NCBI GenBank assembly: GCA_027922465.2
Contig: BQMF02000281.1
Location: forward strand, 496,001 to 560,000
Source of the DNA: Turritopsis dohrnii
Lineage: Eukaryota > Cnidaria > Hydrozoa > Anthoathecata > Oceaniidae
Direction of reading: 5' to 3'
DNA: 64,000 nucleotides
Translations under genes and position numbers: made by a program
Shown here: positions 10,740 through 22,100 of the stretch, in pieces
Layout of the letters: every line of letters starts with the position of its first letter
Position numbering within the stretch: the first letter of the stretch is position 1
Notes under the pieces: model-generated
What the model saw: the letters and a program-made list of their open reading frames with translations, nothing else
Databases searched by the model: none
Told to the model about the DNA's origin: nothing

Positions 10740-11600
10740 ATACGTACTATATCGACGTCCTTACTGACGTTGCCATGACGTCGTGAATTGGTGTTGAAAT
10801 GAAACAAATTAACGACGTAGGCAACCAACGTAGCTACGACGTCCTCTATTTTGCGTCAAGAATAACGTACCTTCAACGTCAGTTTCACATCGGATCGTGT
10901 ATCTTTTCTACATGTTCCCGCAGTGTTCAAAACATGTTCTCGAGATGTTCTCCCGAATTTAGCCACCTGATTGACATACCTTCACTTTTCGACTTTGGTG
11001 GGGATCAAACACTCGACCTGCCGGCGCGGAGACGCGAACTTTACCATCAGGCTACGTGATGCCTGTGACCTACAAACTGGAACTTGGCCTAAACCGTAAC
11101 AACTGGGTTAGGGCGGTGTGTTTTCTAGTTTCTATTGGTTAATTAAGGGTCCCCTAACCTCCCTTATTACCATATTTTATCTATTAGACATACAACAAAC
11201 AGAAAATTATGTGGAAGCAACATTGACTTACCAATATTTTTATAACGTTGAAATCAAGTAACTTTTTTACGTATTAACGACGTTATCAGTAAGTAGAAAC
11301 GAAGACGTCGGATGATAGTAGTTTTAAGACGTCGTTTAAACGATAGTCGCAAAGATGACAAATCTTTCAGGTTTCAAATTTTACGTAATAACTACGTCGT
11401 ATATAAGACGCTAAACGTACGTAAATTCGAGACCTTTAGTCAACGTTGTTAAGACATCTTATTTTGGTAAATTCAGAGACGTCACTTCTCAACGTTTTAC
11501 TAACGTTTTGTCGACGTTGTAAATAAGTAAAATAAAGTACGTAGTGAAATAAAAAAGTCGAGAAGACGTTGTTTTTAAGTTCGTCGGTAACCAACGTTTA
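10740..11600. repeat. ACGT-rich repeat block, probable third hexamer element
   Basis: Dense GACGTC, AACGTT, ACGTA and related words run from about 10740 to 11600 in the style of the element at 1137-2024, and a tRNA-like stretch sits in the middle. Clear CCCAGC-type TIR ends are not present. It may be a truncated or diverged member. Confidence 0.5.
10997..11057 (-). other. tRNA-like sequence (Arg-CCG-like loop)
   Basis: The minus strand reads TAGCCTGATGGTA (A-box-like) and, at tRNA spacing, AGGTCGAGTGTTTGATCC (variable region plus B-box-like). The putative anticodon loop is CTCCGCG. Acceptor and T stems pair imperfectly, so it is probably a tRNA-derived relic. Confidence 0.4.
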
Positions 11601-12023
11601 TGTTTTTTACGTTTTTTATTATAAAATCATTTAACCGGCAGTGTTTGATTTCTTGGGTAATACACCCACTTCTCACCTTATTAAACAAGGGTAGAATTTC
11701 ACTTAAAATTGGCTGTGTTCATGATGAAATTATTATCATTCCAGATGTTTATATACCGGCAGACAAAATAGCAGGAGTTGTTAAAACAACAAATGTAGTA
11801 ACTTCAAAAAATGTAGTAAAAATCAGCGACAAATGTAGTAACGCTAAATGTAGTGTTACACCGTGGTTCTCTCTTTCTCGATATTTGGGTCAAATGAGTT
11901 TCCTTTGAACCTCTCCAGGTTCTTTTCACGGCCGTACTCAGATATAAAGCTGTTTTCAAAGCAACTAAATTTACTCTGTAATAATGTAACTAAAAAGATT
12001 ACACACAGTTGATTATGGCTAGT

Positions 12024-12560
12024 TTACTGGCAAGAACTACAGTTAGGGCATTTAAATAATTTGGAACACTCCTTTGCAGCATGCTTGTAGCATCTTGGGC
12101 ATGAAAGTTTGATTTCGAGGAAAGTGTTAGCACTAGGTGGAAACTTAAACCGATGAACAGCCAAATCTGTCAAAGTTACTTGGGATGGCTGGATATCACA
12201 GTTTGCACGTAAGAATATAGTTTGTGAGGTAGTATTATTTAATGATTTAGTGCCATTAAATTCATTGACAATAGCGTTTTTAACCTTGTAAAATCTATCT
12301 AGAGGAACATCTTCAAATCCACTTCCCCATAAAGTAATCTTTACCATACTCGAATTATCATTAGCGGCAATTTCCTTTTTATTCACAACCGAGCCTGATT
12401 TTTTAAGTCGAGTAGGAATGATTGGTCGATATTCTGCCGCAAGATATGCATAAAAAGATACCTTTTCACCACTTTTCTTTGTATCCAAGATATTCTTTAC
12501 TGTATATATTGGCTCACTTGGTTCCACAAACTGAAAATCGGCTCCCTCAATTGCTTTCAT
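12024..12560 (-). CDS. OB-fold-like / zinc-ribbon protein, probably transposon-derived
   Basis: The 178-residue frame contains KITLWGSGFEDVPLDRFYKV, which resembles an RPA-type OB fold. It ends with CPRCYKHAAKECSKLFKCPNC, a C-x2-C...C-x2-C zinc ribbon. The frame stays open for about 40 codons upstream of the ATG, so the true start is uncertain. A stop ends it directly after the zinc ribbon. The upstream minus-strand sequence (12690-13300) carries an FDSHSRD motif in broken frames, suggesting one larger decayed mobile-element protein. RPA-like ssDNA binding is inference from motif shape only. Confidence 0.4.
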   Translation of the reverse strand: MKAIEGADFQFVEPSEPIYTVKNILDTKKSGEKVSFYAYLAAEYRPIIPTRLKKSGSVVNKKEIAANDNSSMVKITLWGSGFEDVPLDRFYKVKNAIVNEFNGTKSLNNTTSQTIFLRANCDIQPSQVTLTDLAVHRFKFPPSANTFLEIKLSCPRCYKHAAKECSKLFKCPNCSSCQ

Positions 12561-12689
12561 GTTAGTATCCTTATTAACTTCTATGTCTTCCTTACTCTTA
12601 TCGTGATAATTAAGTTTTCTTTTGACGCCAGTTAACTTTACTGGACTTTTAGATTCATAAAGCTCATGAAGATCTTCGCGATAGGAAAC

Positions 12690-13300
12690 ACTCCTGAATG
12701 TTTATTACAGATGCATGTTGTAGTATTCAAGTTGCTGTTCCTTTGCGCACTCTTTATTTGAGTGACATCATAGACATAAGCAATTAACGAGTCTACAAAG
12801 AAAACAATTTCACAATTATCAGTCAGCCAACACAGCCAACACCCTATTTTGAAATTCTAAGTAAACAACTTGTACATAAGATTCAAGTTCCTTAATATTT
12901 GCAAATTTTAAGCAAACTGATTTCCAATCTATGACTGATTACCCTCTTTCATCTCTGCTATGAGAGTCAAAGAGGTAACAAATTTCATTATATGCAAATT
13001 TTAAGATTGCAATTGTGTAATTACAAATGAACATAAGACAGGTGTAGCAGGAATTTTGGTCTGAAAATGGATTTCTTAGGAAAGGATCATCTGGTATTAA
13101 GGAAGCTTCACATGTATAAAGTTCTACAAGATTTTACTGGAGCACTGTATCCAGCAGTATTAACAATTGCTGGAAGATCATCCGCAGACAGATAATCATG
13201 AGTATTCAGCGATTTGTACATTTCGACACCTTGGATCAAAATTTCATCAAGGTCGTTTCTTGTCCAAAATGAAATAAATCTTACTTCAGACCGGACTACT
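12690..13300 (-). pseudogene. Decayed ORF with FDSHSRD motif
   Basis: Minus-strand frames give recognisable pieces: a segment with EMYKSLNTHDYLSADDLPAI, one with LFDSHSRDERG, and one with LKFANIKELESYVQ. They are separated by stops and frame changes. The order (FDSHSR-type segment, then OB-like and zinc-ribbon segments) recurs in uncharacterised mobile-element proteins of aquatic animals. I cannot name the family. Confidence 0.4.
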
Positions 13301-13559
13301 GAAAATAAAGCATTACAGGCACACTGGGTACGCCAAACTTTGGATTACTTTGGTTAAAGCTACCCAACACTGATTTAACTAAGAATCTCCACAACATGGA
13401 TACACTGTTTATTTGTAATTTTGTGATTTTAGTTTTGGTCACCTATTTTTGACAGATCCTTTTCGAAATTAAAGCCGTAAAATCTTTTACGCGTTTTGAT
13501 AATTCGCTATTGTGCATCCTACTTTTATTTAAGAGAGTGAGATATTTAACAAAATTCTA

Positions 13560-13700
13560 CGTAAGATTTCCTATATTGTCCGTGTAAAACCACGTAGATG
13601 CGAGAACATTTTTTTCTCTGTAATGACGTCAGATTCTGCTGTATCATTGATTTGACGTCTTTTTTTTATCAGTACATACAACAACTTTCATACGCTTACA
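13560..13700 (+). repeat. Dispersed repeat copy (see 60320-60480)
   Basis: About 140 bp matches 60320-60480 closely. Shared blocks include GTAAAACCACGTAGA, TCTGTAATGACGTCAGATTC and TGTATCATTGATTTGACGTC. The family is unclassified. Confidence 0.7.
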
Positions 13701-15920
13701 CGGGATTTGATAAATGGGATCATTTCACTTTCATTTGTGTGCGGCAAATTATTTTCCGCATGTGCGAACATATTTCTCTGAAAAAGCCGTTAAAGATGGC
13801 GGTGTGGACTGGAAGAGAGATTGCTTTTATTTGTTTTTCTGAATGATGTAACAAAAGGCATATTTATAGCAGTTAGAGACCGCCGACCAAATGCCATTGC
13901 CGACACAAAGTCATTACATTCACTTTTAAAGTCATTTTTTAAAATTCTACTCATGTGGGGAAGAGTACAGGATCAGCAAAGCAAGCACTGTACAAACTGC
14001 ATTTACCAGATGGTATACCGACGAATTATTGAGATATATTACAAAAAAATTTGGGTTTGTTGAATATGTACTGGTAGTATTGAGGTATATGAAGTAGATG
14101 GTGCATACTTTGATATGGTGTCAGTTTTTTATGGGTATTTGTTTTGGTTCAAAGATGGCTTTCAGATCAAGCACCAAAAACCTTCATTCAGGAACACTTT
14201 ATTTCAAGAAAGACTGTGACTGTAAAATTGTTGGAACTACTAATAAGCTATATAACTTTATATACAATGATTAATGTATTTTGAACCATTACATTTCCTT
14301 TTGTCTGCTGTGGTGTCATTTGCCACATAACCCATTTCATGGCATACATGACGTTTGACGTTCAAGTCTGTTAGTGTTTTGTGAAAGTTGCTTCTACTAT
14401 TAAATTAGGACCAGCCCAAGATGATGCGACATGACCTTGTTTTGCAAATGATAGTGTTTTTATATCAAAGGATCTGAAATTGTAAGTTAAAATTGGAAAA
14501 AAAATCTTAAAGTTCAAATTGTACTTAATAATATTAACTGAATGTGACTTAATAATTGGTTATAGTTTATTCCAGGGAATACTCAAAAGATTTTTTCTCC
14601 TAGTGTTTTCATAAGAGAGGCTGTTTGAGTGGCATGTGATTTCATCTCTATCCCTGAAATAACTTTAAGATTTTCTTAAAGGTTATGATTTCTCTATCCA
14701 ATTATTCTTTTAGTGACTGAACTACTTTCGACATATATATGCTTTTGGTGTTGTTTGTCGAAAACATTCGCTGGAAAAGAAAAAAATATATGTTTTTTTA
14801 TTAATTGTGAATAATACTTAATTTGTCTAGTTTAACTTAGATCAACCAGATTTAAATGATATGACATTGGAATTAGTTCTTGAAATTTCCTGCTTGATGA
14901 CGTGTAACACTACATTCTGAAGAATTGCCATTGAATTGTTAATTTTTGAAAATTCTTTTTGCCTTTTTCGTAGATTCAAATTTGTACCCAATCATCCAAT
15001 TTTGAACTTCACTCTAAAGCATTTAATCATTTGTTTAACATTACTATCAATGACAACATAAGTAAAGTTTGCATTGCAGGATGGACATTTTGTTTCTGTC
15101 TTTCTGTCTGTCTTTCTGTGTTTATACTTCATAGCTGAATAGGTTGTAAATTCAATGTAAAACACAAAGGATGTTTGCACAGTTCTGTGTGGGTTTTCAG
15201 CAGATAGTGTGGGGTTCATGTTATCAGGCAATGACAAAGGGAAGGAGCGTTTTGATGTGTTCAGAAGATTTCAGATTTTGACCAAACGTTTTTTGGTCTT
15301 CCCCTTTTGTGGATTTTGTTTTCTCAGAATTGCAGATAACATTATTGGGAGTTTTCAGACCACTCAGTAAAGGTGTGATCTTCTCTGTGTGTTCACAAGT
15401 TCCTATATATATTCCTCCATTTTGAATAGCAATTCAAGCATATGTTTTTGGGGTAGATGCCTGTTTCATCCTGAGACCAGTCAACTCAGAATCCTATCTT
15501 TTGTTCTGTAGAGTAAAAGTATAATTTTAAAAACGTTTTTTTCAGGCTATTTCCACATGATCTACTAAGTTTCTCGAATGTACTTCAAAGTGGTGGCCAT
15601 ATTGAGGTGGTTGACGATATTTCCAAGAACGTGGAATTTTCAGGAAAACTAGATAGAAGACAGATGTTTCGAATTAAATTGCCCGTCTCTGTAGTAAATC
15701 AGAGAATAGCTATCGATTCAATCGAAAATCGAATATGATAGCTGCGTCTGTTTATTCTGCGGTCTTACTTAATTCAAACAAAAATATCTGCTTTTGCATT
15801 TTATCAACGAAATATGACAAATGTTCCTAATTTGCGAAGGTACATGAAATTACTCCAAATCTTTCATCAGAAGGTTGATCTTTCAAACGCAACGAAGTGT
15901 CATTTATCTTCACATTAGCT
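13701..15920. other. No gene recognised
   Basis: Short plus-strand (13821-14063) and minus-strand (14992-15237, with a lone C-x2-C pair) frames show no family resemblance. The rest has no repeat ends that I could pair. Confidence 0.4.
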
Positions 15921-17096
15921 GATAATAATAATAATAATAATAACAATAATAATAATGGGTTATATTTCAGTTCCAAGATTTACAAATTGGCTATTATACT
16001 GAAATAGCGTATATTGTGTATGCGAAAGTGTGCTAAAAAAAAAAAAATATATATATATATAAACTCTCGATTTTTTTTTTTTAAATATTATTTTATATTA
16101 TTGCAGAGATTTTGCCAGTGCTCTGTCCAGTAAATGTTTATGTGTCACTTTACAGAAGCTTCTGTAGTTAACTGTTGTGCGACAGGACTGTGGGAGATCA
16201 TTGAATGATTTCGTGGCTACATGATCAAACAAAGCAGGGTTTTTGCTATCGTAGTTGATAGTTAGTCTTTTGACATTCCTCGTTGGTCGTTGTGGCTCGT
16301 TGATCTTCATTTGAATTAGATTCGGCCAGTCCTGGCTATTAATTGATTTCCATGCCAATTTTACAATGCTATGCTCAACACGCTCTTCGATTGGCAGCCA
16401 GTTCAGGGAAATAACTTCGGAGCGTCTTGAGTAAGATTCCTTCACAAAGCTGGCTGCGGCGTTTTGAGCTCTTTGTAATTTGTTGAATAGGTATTTTGGT
16501 GCATTATGAAATATAGCGTTGCCATAGTCAAGCTTGCTCAGGATAAGTGACTCAGCTAATTGTTTTCTAAGGTGAAATGGCAAGTATCTTTTGAGCATCG
16601 CCAGAGTTTTAAGTGTCGCGATTGCTGAGGATGTTAATTTGTTGACATGCGAATTCCATTTTAAGTCTTTGCTAAGGATTATTCCTAAAAGTTTGAAGGT
16701 TGATACTTGTTCGATGATGTTACCATCTAATGATTTGATTTCATACGCGAACTGGTGTTTCTTTGCCATTTGTGTAGTAGAAAATAGCATAGTTTTCGTT
16801 TTATGCGGGTTTAATACCAGGTTTGTCTCTTTTGACCATGTTTGAAGTTTGGCAATGTCGTTGTTTAATGCATTTGCACATTCTTTAATTTGCTTTAATT
16901 TAGAGTGACGTTATATGCTGGTGTCGTCTGCATACTGAATGCATTTAGCAGAGGTCTTATTAGACATGTCGTGAACATAGATATTGAATAGCATAGGACC
17001 TAAGATACTACCTTGTGGTACTCCATAAGTGATTGGTAGATGATATGTATCTTCTACTATGCAAACTCTAAACACATAAAAATAAGTTGTGGTCAT
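15921..17096 (-). mobile_element. 5'-truncated LINE with (TTA)n tail
   Basis: Minus-strand orientation: the end of the reverse transcriptase, a 3' UTR, and a tail of TTA repeats (15921-15956 as AAT on plus). The 3' UTR end (TGGAACTGAAATATAACC before the tail) recurs at 53019-53105. Truncation near the RT fingers is typical of incomplete target-primed reverse transcription. Confidence 0.8.
16098..17096 (-). pseudogene. LINE reverse transcriptase, C-terminal part, one stop
   Basis: The frame starts in the RT palm with GVPQGSILGPMLFNIYVHDM, then QYADDTSI (the YADD catalytic pair), then a single in-frame TAA at 16911-16913. It continues in the same frame through the thumb and C-terminal region (STFKLLGIILSKDLKWNSHV, LDYGNAIFHNAP) to a stop at 16098. 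The C-terminal layout fits CR1/Jockey-like non-LTR elements. The endonuclease and N-terminal RT are missing. Confidence 0.85.
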
Positions 17097-17721
17097 AACT
17101 TGGACTCATGGAAAACTGAATCTACTTTCAATTTTTTAGCAAAGGTGCAAGTGAGGCGGAAAATCTTTAAAGGGTTTCTTCACCATGCTTAATGAAGAAA
17201 TCATTTAGCTGAGTAAAGGGTGTCTCAATACCACAATGTAAAGTCAATGATGTGGAGGTTTTCACTCGCTATCTAAAAAAGAAAAGAAATTCTATAAATT
17301 CTTCAACTGCAGGTATGCAAATAATAATGGACAATCAGGTTAAAAAAATGAAAAGAATTACAAGCTAAACATTCACACCAATTTTTAAAAGAAACTACGC
17401 AGTAGAGATAGGAAAGTGCCGATTATAGCGCAAAATTGTATCCCTCATAAACATAACATGGAATCATATGATTTCGGGAATTTCCCTACTATAGCTAATA
17501 TTATCATCTAAGACCTTTGTTTTCATAACGCGATACGAGTTATGAAACGTGTTATTTTGATTACATAACAAATAACAACACGTAAGCAGTTTTTTATTAT
17601 TATAACCACAAATTACTCATAAATGTAAACAATTAAATATCTCATAAAAATGTAGTAAAAAGCAGTTTGTAGTAGTTTCATTTTTATAACATAAATGAGC
17701 TAACAATACATATAACATACA

Positions 17722-17788
17722 GATCAGCGTAGTCTAGTGGATAAGAACGCTAACTTGTAACAACAAGGTCGTGTGTTCGAACCCCACG
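17722..17788 (+). other. tRNA-Thr(TGT)-like sequence in TIR
   Basis: A-box TAGTCTAGTGG and B-box-like TGTTCGAACCC sit at tRNA spacing. The putative anticodon loop CTTGTAA would read TGT (Thr). The T stem pairs in four of five positions; the acceptor and anticodon stems pair poorly. The right TIR has the counterpart on the minus strand at about 33044-33108. It is not a standard functional tRNA; it may be a Pol III promoter or tRNA mimic. Confidence 0.5.
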
Positions 17789-18065
17789 CAGTTCGTCTGA
17801 GAGGAAGTATATATACTTCGGCGGTTGTAGATCTCTCATGTTCTGGTTGTAAAACTTGCATGAGTGCGCACTTCCCCGCAGTTGTGTTGAATATATCGCG
17901 GAATGGTTAGCATTGCGTCTGGGTGATTTATCACTGTCAGGTTTCTCTGGTCCATAGAGACATTCAGGTTACCGTCATTTCGATCGAAATTCAACAAACG
18001 CCAGGGCTTAGAAGTGTTAGCATGTATCCATAATGCCGGCTATAATTGCAAACTACATGCGCTGA

Positions 18066-18266
18066 TCAGCGAAATACATACCATATACTAAACATCGTGG
18101 TAATCGCTAAAACCAAAGCTATTTTCTCTTCTTCGTGAGATGGGAGTGAATCTGTTTGACTCACTACTCTTTTGTGAACTTCCTTTTGTGAACTTTTATT
18201 TTTTGTTTGTGTTGGAGAGCTAGTCACTTTGGGTGAAATATGATGCTCTTGCATAACATTAATCAT
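18066..18266 (-). pseudogene. Duplicated 3' end of the 387-residue Polinton gene
   Basis: The 66-residue frame is identical to the C-terminus of the protein at 31580-32743. It is present here only because the TIR boundary falls inside that gene. It has no upstream portion and is probably not expressed. Confidence 0.9.
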
Positions 18267-18778
18267 TTTGTTATGTAATCATTTTGTTATGTAATCAAAA
18301 CTTACCATGTAATCAAAATAACAAAATGCTATATAGTCATAATAAAAAAGCTGTTTTGAACATAAAAAGATGGTTACCGTCAAATCGAAGAAAATTATAG
18401 CGTTCCGAGGGACACCACAAGCAGACACTGAGATCTAAATGAATGATATAAAACCCAAGAGCGGAATAATTTGAAAATTGTGGTGAACAGGCGACAGAGT
18501 CTGCTGGAAAGGGAAGATCTAGTGGAGCGGCTAGATTGGAACTGGATGGTGCCGTCCGCTCCCGGTATTTACCACAAAATGTGCCAAAAGTTGTCGGGAA
18601 AAACAATGTGACTAGATGTAATATACTCGAACAGATCATGAACGGCCATTGCGTGCGTAGTAGTCGGAGTTCGTAAGTAGTCACACACAAATAGTCTAAG
18701 ATCTAGGGGTAGAGCTCAGAGCTGGTGGATTCGAGAAGCCAGGATGGAGTGCCGGTTAGATCGAAGACAATGAATAAA

Positions 18779-18835
18779 AAACCCTCTAGGGTATCACAAC
18801 AACAACAACAACAACAACAAAAACCCTAGAGGGTT
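18779..18835. terminator. Hairpin with (CAA)n loop
   Basis: ACCCTCTAGGGT and ACCCTAGAGGGT flank about eight CAA repeats. The first arm is itself nearly palindromic. Lying about 340 bp past the polB stop, it could mark a transcript end, but the distance makes this uncertain. Confidence 0.35.
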
Positions 18836-19123
18836 CTCCTAAGGGAGTTTTGTTTTCAATAATAATAATAATAATAAGTTCATGGTTGGACTCATTTATT
18901 GATTAAACTTTATGTAGGGAAATCCCTGATTATAGTAAAAAGCAGTTTGTAGCAGTTTAAACTTTATAACATAAATGAGCTCACAATACATATAACACAC
19001 AGACACAGACACACACAGATCATCGATGCAGTCAAAAAGATCTTCAAAGTCAATATCCATAGGTATCATGTATAATTCGTTTATTTTGTTTGTTTTTTTG
19101 TTTGTTTGTTTTTTTTGTTTTTT

Positions 19124-19165
19124 TTACCTCTTACCTCTTACCTCTTACCTCTTACCTCTTACCTC
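19124..19165 (+). repeat. Six tandem TTACCTC heptamers
   Basis: Six perfect head-to-tail copies begin 10 bp beyond the polB stop codon (stop at 19175-19177 on the minus strand). Confidence 0.95.
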
Positions 19166-19174
19166 TTTGTTATC

Positions 19175-22100
19175 TTATACATATCTATAATGTCCTCTGG
19201 CATATGTAGCAATACCATCTTTTGCAATAATTCTTTTGTCATCATCCGCATTGAGAGCGAGTTTGTTTGTTTTTATAGTGTGGACATCATGCTTAATTGA
19301 TTGAAAGGTCATCTGTTCCCTGTAAACATTCTTACCATCAAATAAGCATCTCTTATAATCATCAAACCCCATCGTCTTCTTTACTACACACTTCTTGACT
19401 CCCTTGCACTTCTTGTCTTCTTTTCCGTCTAGCTGTTTATATGCATATGTCTTCGCTCTTAGAGCAACAAACTCTGTCATTATCTTACCACCCAACTCAT
19501 CTTTCATTAGACCAATGACTTTCTTATTCAAACCTATAGGTAAAGGTCTGTTATCTTTCTCATCGTACGCTGAAGTGTCGAATCTCAAAGCTACATCATC
19601 GGCGATATCTTTGTAAAAGTCGTCGGTTTTGATGTGATAGACAAAGCTGTCTGTATCCATATAGCAGAGCTTTAGATTGTCACCATATTTTGGTCTCATG
19701 TAATCATAGTGAAACCCATACATAATCGTCTTTGACAAATCAAGAACTGTAGGTCCCAGATAGATCGGCTTGTTCAATACGAGTTTGATCTTTTGCATTT
19801 CAGCAGCCATCAAATGTTCACTGAAACAGATACTACCCTTCAAATTAGGTTTCATCACCAGCTTCTCATATTGTTCTTTCTTGGTAGCCAAGCGTATGTC
19901 TTTATGTTTACGTTGATTCTCCATAGTTTTACCAAAGACTGAATTGTTCATGAGCTTGAAAAAGTCCTTTTCAAAGTCATTCTTTGATTTAGTACGCAAA
20001 TTGGTGTTGAAATCGATGTACGGCTTCAACCATGCACTTTGTCTAAATCTCAGTACTCTATGAACCTTCTCAAGAACAAGACCATGCTTCAGCGCTTGAT
20101 CAAGTGCACGGATATGAATAATATAGTTCTTCTTATCTGAAAGACATGGAGTTAGCTTTTCTACACCATTGATCTTCTTTCGCTCAGGCATAAACGGAAG
20201 ATCGTTATGTGAATCATGAAGCTCCTGAGGATAGTTCACATCAACTTCAAGAAGATAACCATATTTACCGTCTTTCTCAGCCAACTTTGAAATGAATTCA
20301 GCGGTAAATTTATTAGCATCTACCCACTTGAAATTCCCTGTCGGTAGCTTCTGAATCATAGCCCATCCATATAGATTATTTGCATCAAGATATTGGAGAT
20401 AGCTACTTTCTTCAGTCTTCTTATATTTAGCATCCATATACTTGTTATTAGCTTTAGCATGTCTATGAACAGCCTGACAGAGACCTCCTCTAATACCTTG
20501 CTCTACGAAGAGAAACATATCCATATCTGACAACAGATGCAGCTCAACCTCTGTCTTTTTCAAACAGGCTTGCCAAGCTAGTCCTGGAGCAGTGTAAAAA
20601 TGTGCAGGATCCAGTTTATAGTTTGTTATACATGTTTCCCTAAAAGTCTCAAAAACATCAGCAAGCAATAGAACATCTGTCTTGAGGTAGAGATCATGAT
20701 ACGCACCCATATTTTTATTTTTCATGTGTTTCCACACCTTCTGTGCATGTGTATAATCAGCATCACTGATACCTTTCATGTTCAACTTGCTGTAAAAAGC
20801 ATCTTTCGGTGGGAGCTTAGTTTCGTTAAACTTATCAAAAGAATCAATGTATTCATAAGGATAAACTCCTTTTCTTCTCAATAGTTTGAATTGCTCATCA
20901 CCCTTGAAGAATTTTCGAAGGTTTTTACATTGATCATCAGATAGATTGTTTACCAAGTTATCCAGACTACTAGCCATGAAACGCACACTATCGATGAATC
21001 TCAACTGTATCTTTTGAACCCTAGTCTCCCCATTTTTGTCAGTGTATTCACCAACCTTAACATCCAATGAGAAAGAGATATATTTTTCTTTGTTTTCAGC
21101 GATGACGGCAATCCCTTCATCTCCATACTGTTTGGCTAGTTCTTTGATAAACAGATGAGCATCATATCCGCTCAGATTGTGAAAGACGATCGGGATGTAT
21201 TTAGGCACTTTGTAACGAAGATTACAAGACTGATGTGCAGCTCCACGAAATTTACCAGTAAAATGACAGTGATCCCTAACCTTAATATTATCTTTTTCAA
21301 ATTCTTTCATACATATGTGGCACTTATCAGAATCGGTAAATCCCTGTTCCTCTTCATATGTGAGGTCGCGCATTCTTTGTTTAGGAAACATATTGTATAG
21401 CCTTTTCACTTCACCTACCGCATGATCTACAAAACGTAAAACACAGTCTTCACCACGATAAAGCGTTAGAGGGTCTGAAACTTCACCATGAGCAAATTTG
21501 CTATAACAACAGAAGCCTGTGGGGATATGTATACCAACCTTTTTAGTGGATGGTCCAATAACGCTACGCGGTTCTTTACAAACCTCTTTTGACAAAGCTT
21601 CGAAATCAGCATACATTATGAAAGGAGCTTTGAGCTGGTACTGACCGTCATGAAACTTAACGGTGCTACCCTCATTTGGCATCTCAATCTTCGCAACATC
21701 ATTATTTTTACAATATTGAAAGTGTTCATCTCTAGTTTTGATGGAGGTAATTCCATGGAGGCAGTTCATACAATAATGCTCCTTATGTTCGTGCTTCGAG
21801 TTGACCTTTCCCAAGACACCGCTCAAGTTCTTTACAGCTATATAATGTCTCTTTTCCTCTTCACATAGTAAAAACAAAACAACCGTTTCTTTGCGATCAA
21901 GATGCTTCGACTTACGACACATATAGATACCTTCTTTCTCGTCTTTTGCCAAAACATGCACAGCGATATCAGGGTTCCTCTTCTCAAACAAATCTATTTT
22001 ATTTAGCGCCATTGGAAACCATAAACCCTCCCAATTATATTTATCAACGTGTTTCTTGAGATTCGTTATCCTTTGCGGATCTTTCTTAATCTTATCATGA

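Larger units (their letters stand above)
17403..18269 (+). repeat. Polinton left terminal inverted repeat
   Basis: It matches the inverse of 32540-33468 with few substitutions. The right copy is longer because of a TA-dinucleotide expansion and a small insertion near its outer end. It contains a tRNA-like sequence and a second copy of the last 66 codons of the gene at 31580. Confidence 0.9.
18270..19174. other. Polinton non-coding stretch downstream of polB
   Basis: Repeated TTATGTAATCA motifs run from 18270 to 18330. A second diverged copy of TIR sequence (AAAAGCAGTTTGTAGCAGTT) lies near 18935-18990. There is a long hairpin at 18779-18835 and a heptamer repeat before polB. A 117-codon minus frame (18337-18690) lacks any family resemblance. 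The position would suit the missing protease, but no catalytic His/Cys pattern was recognised. Confidence 0.4.

Noticed and set aside
11600..11908. Downstream exon of the Ig-like gene
   Set aside because: An acceptor-like CCAG near 11742 would keep phase 1, but the coding part is low-complexity repeat (AATGTAGTA) without domain resemblance.
17722..17788. A functional tRNA gene
   Set aside because: A and B boxes are good, but the acceptor and anticodon stems do not pair, so it is listed only as tRNA-like.
18337..18690. Polinton protease candidate (117-codon minus frame)
   Set aside because: No catalytic His/Asp/Cys pattern and a composition typical of a chance frame.
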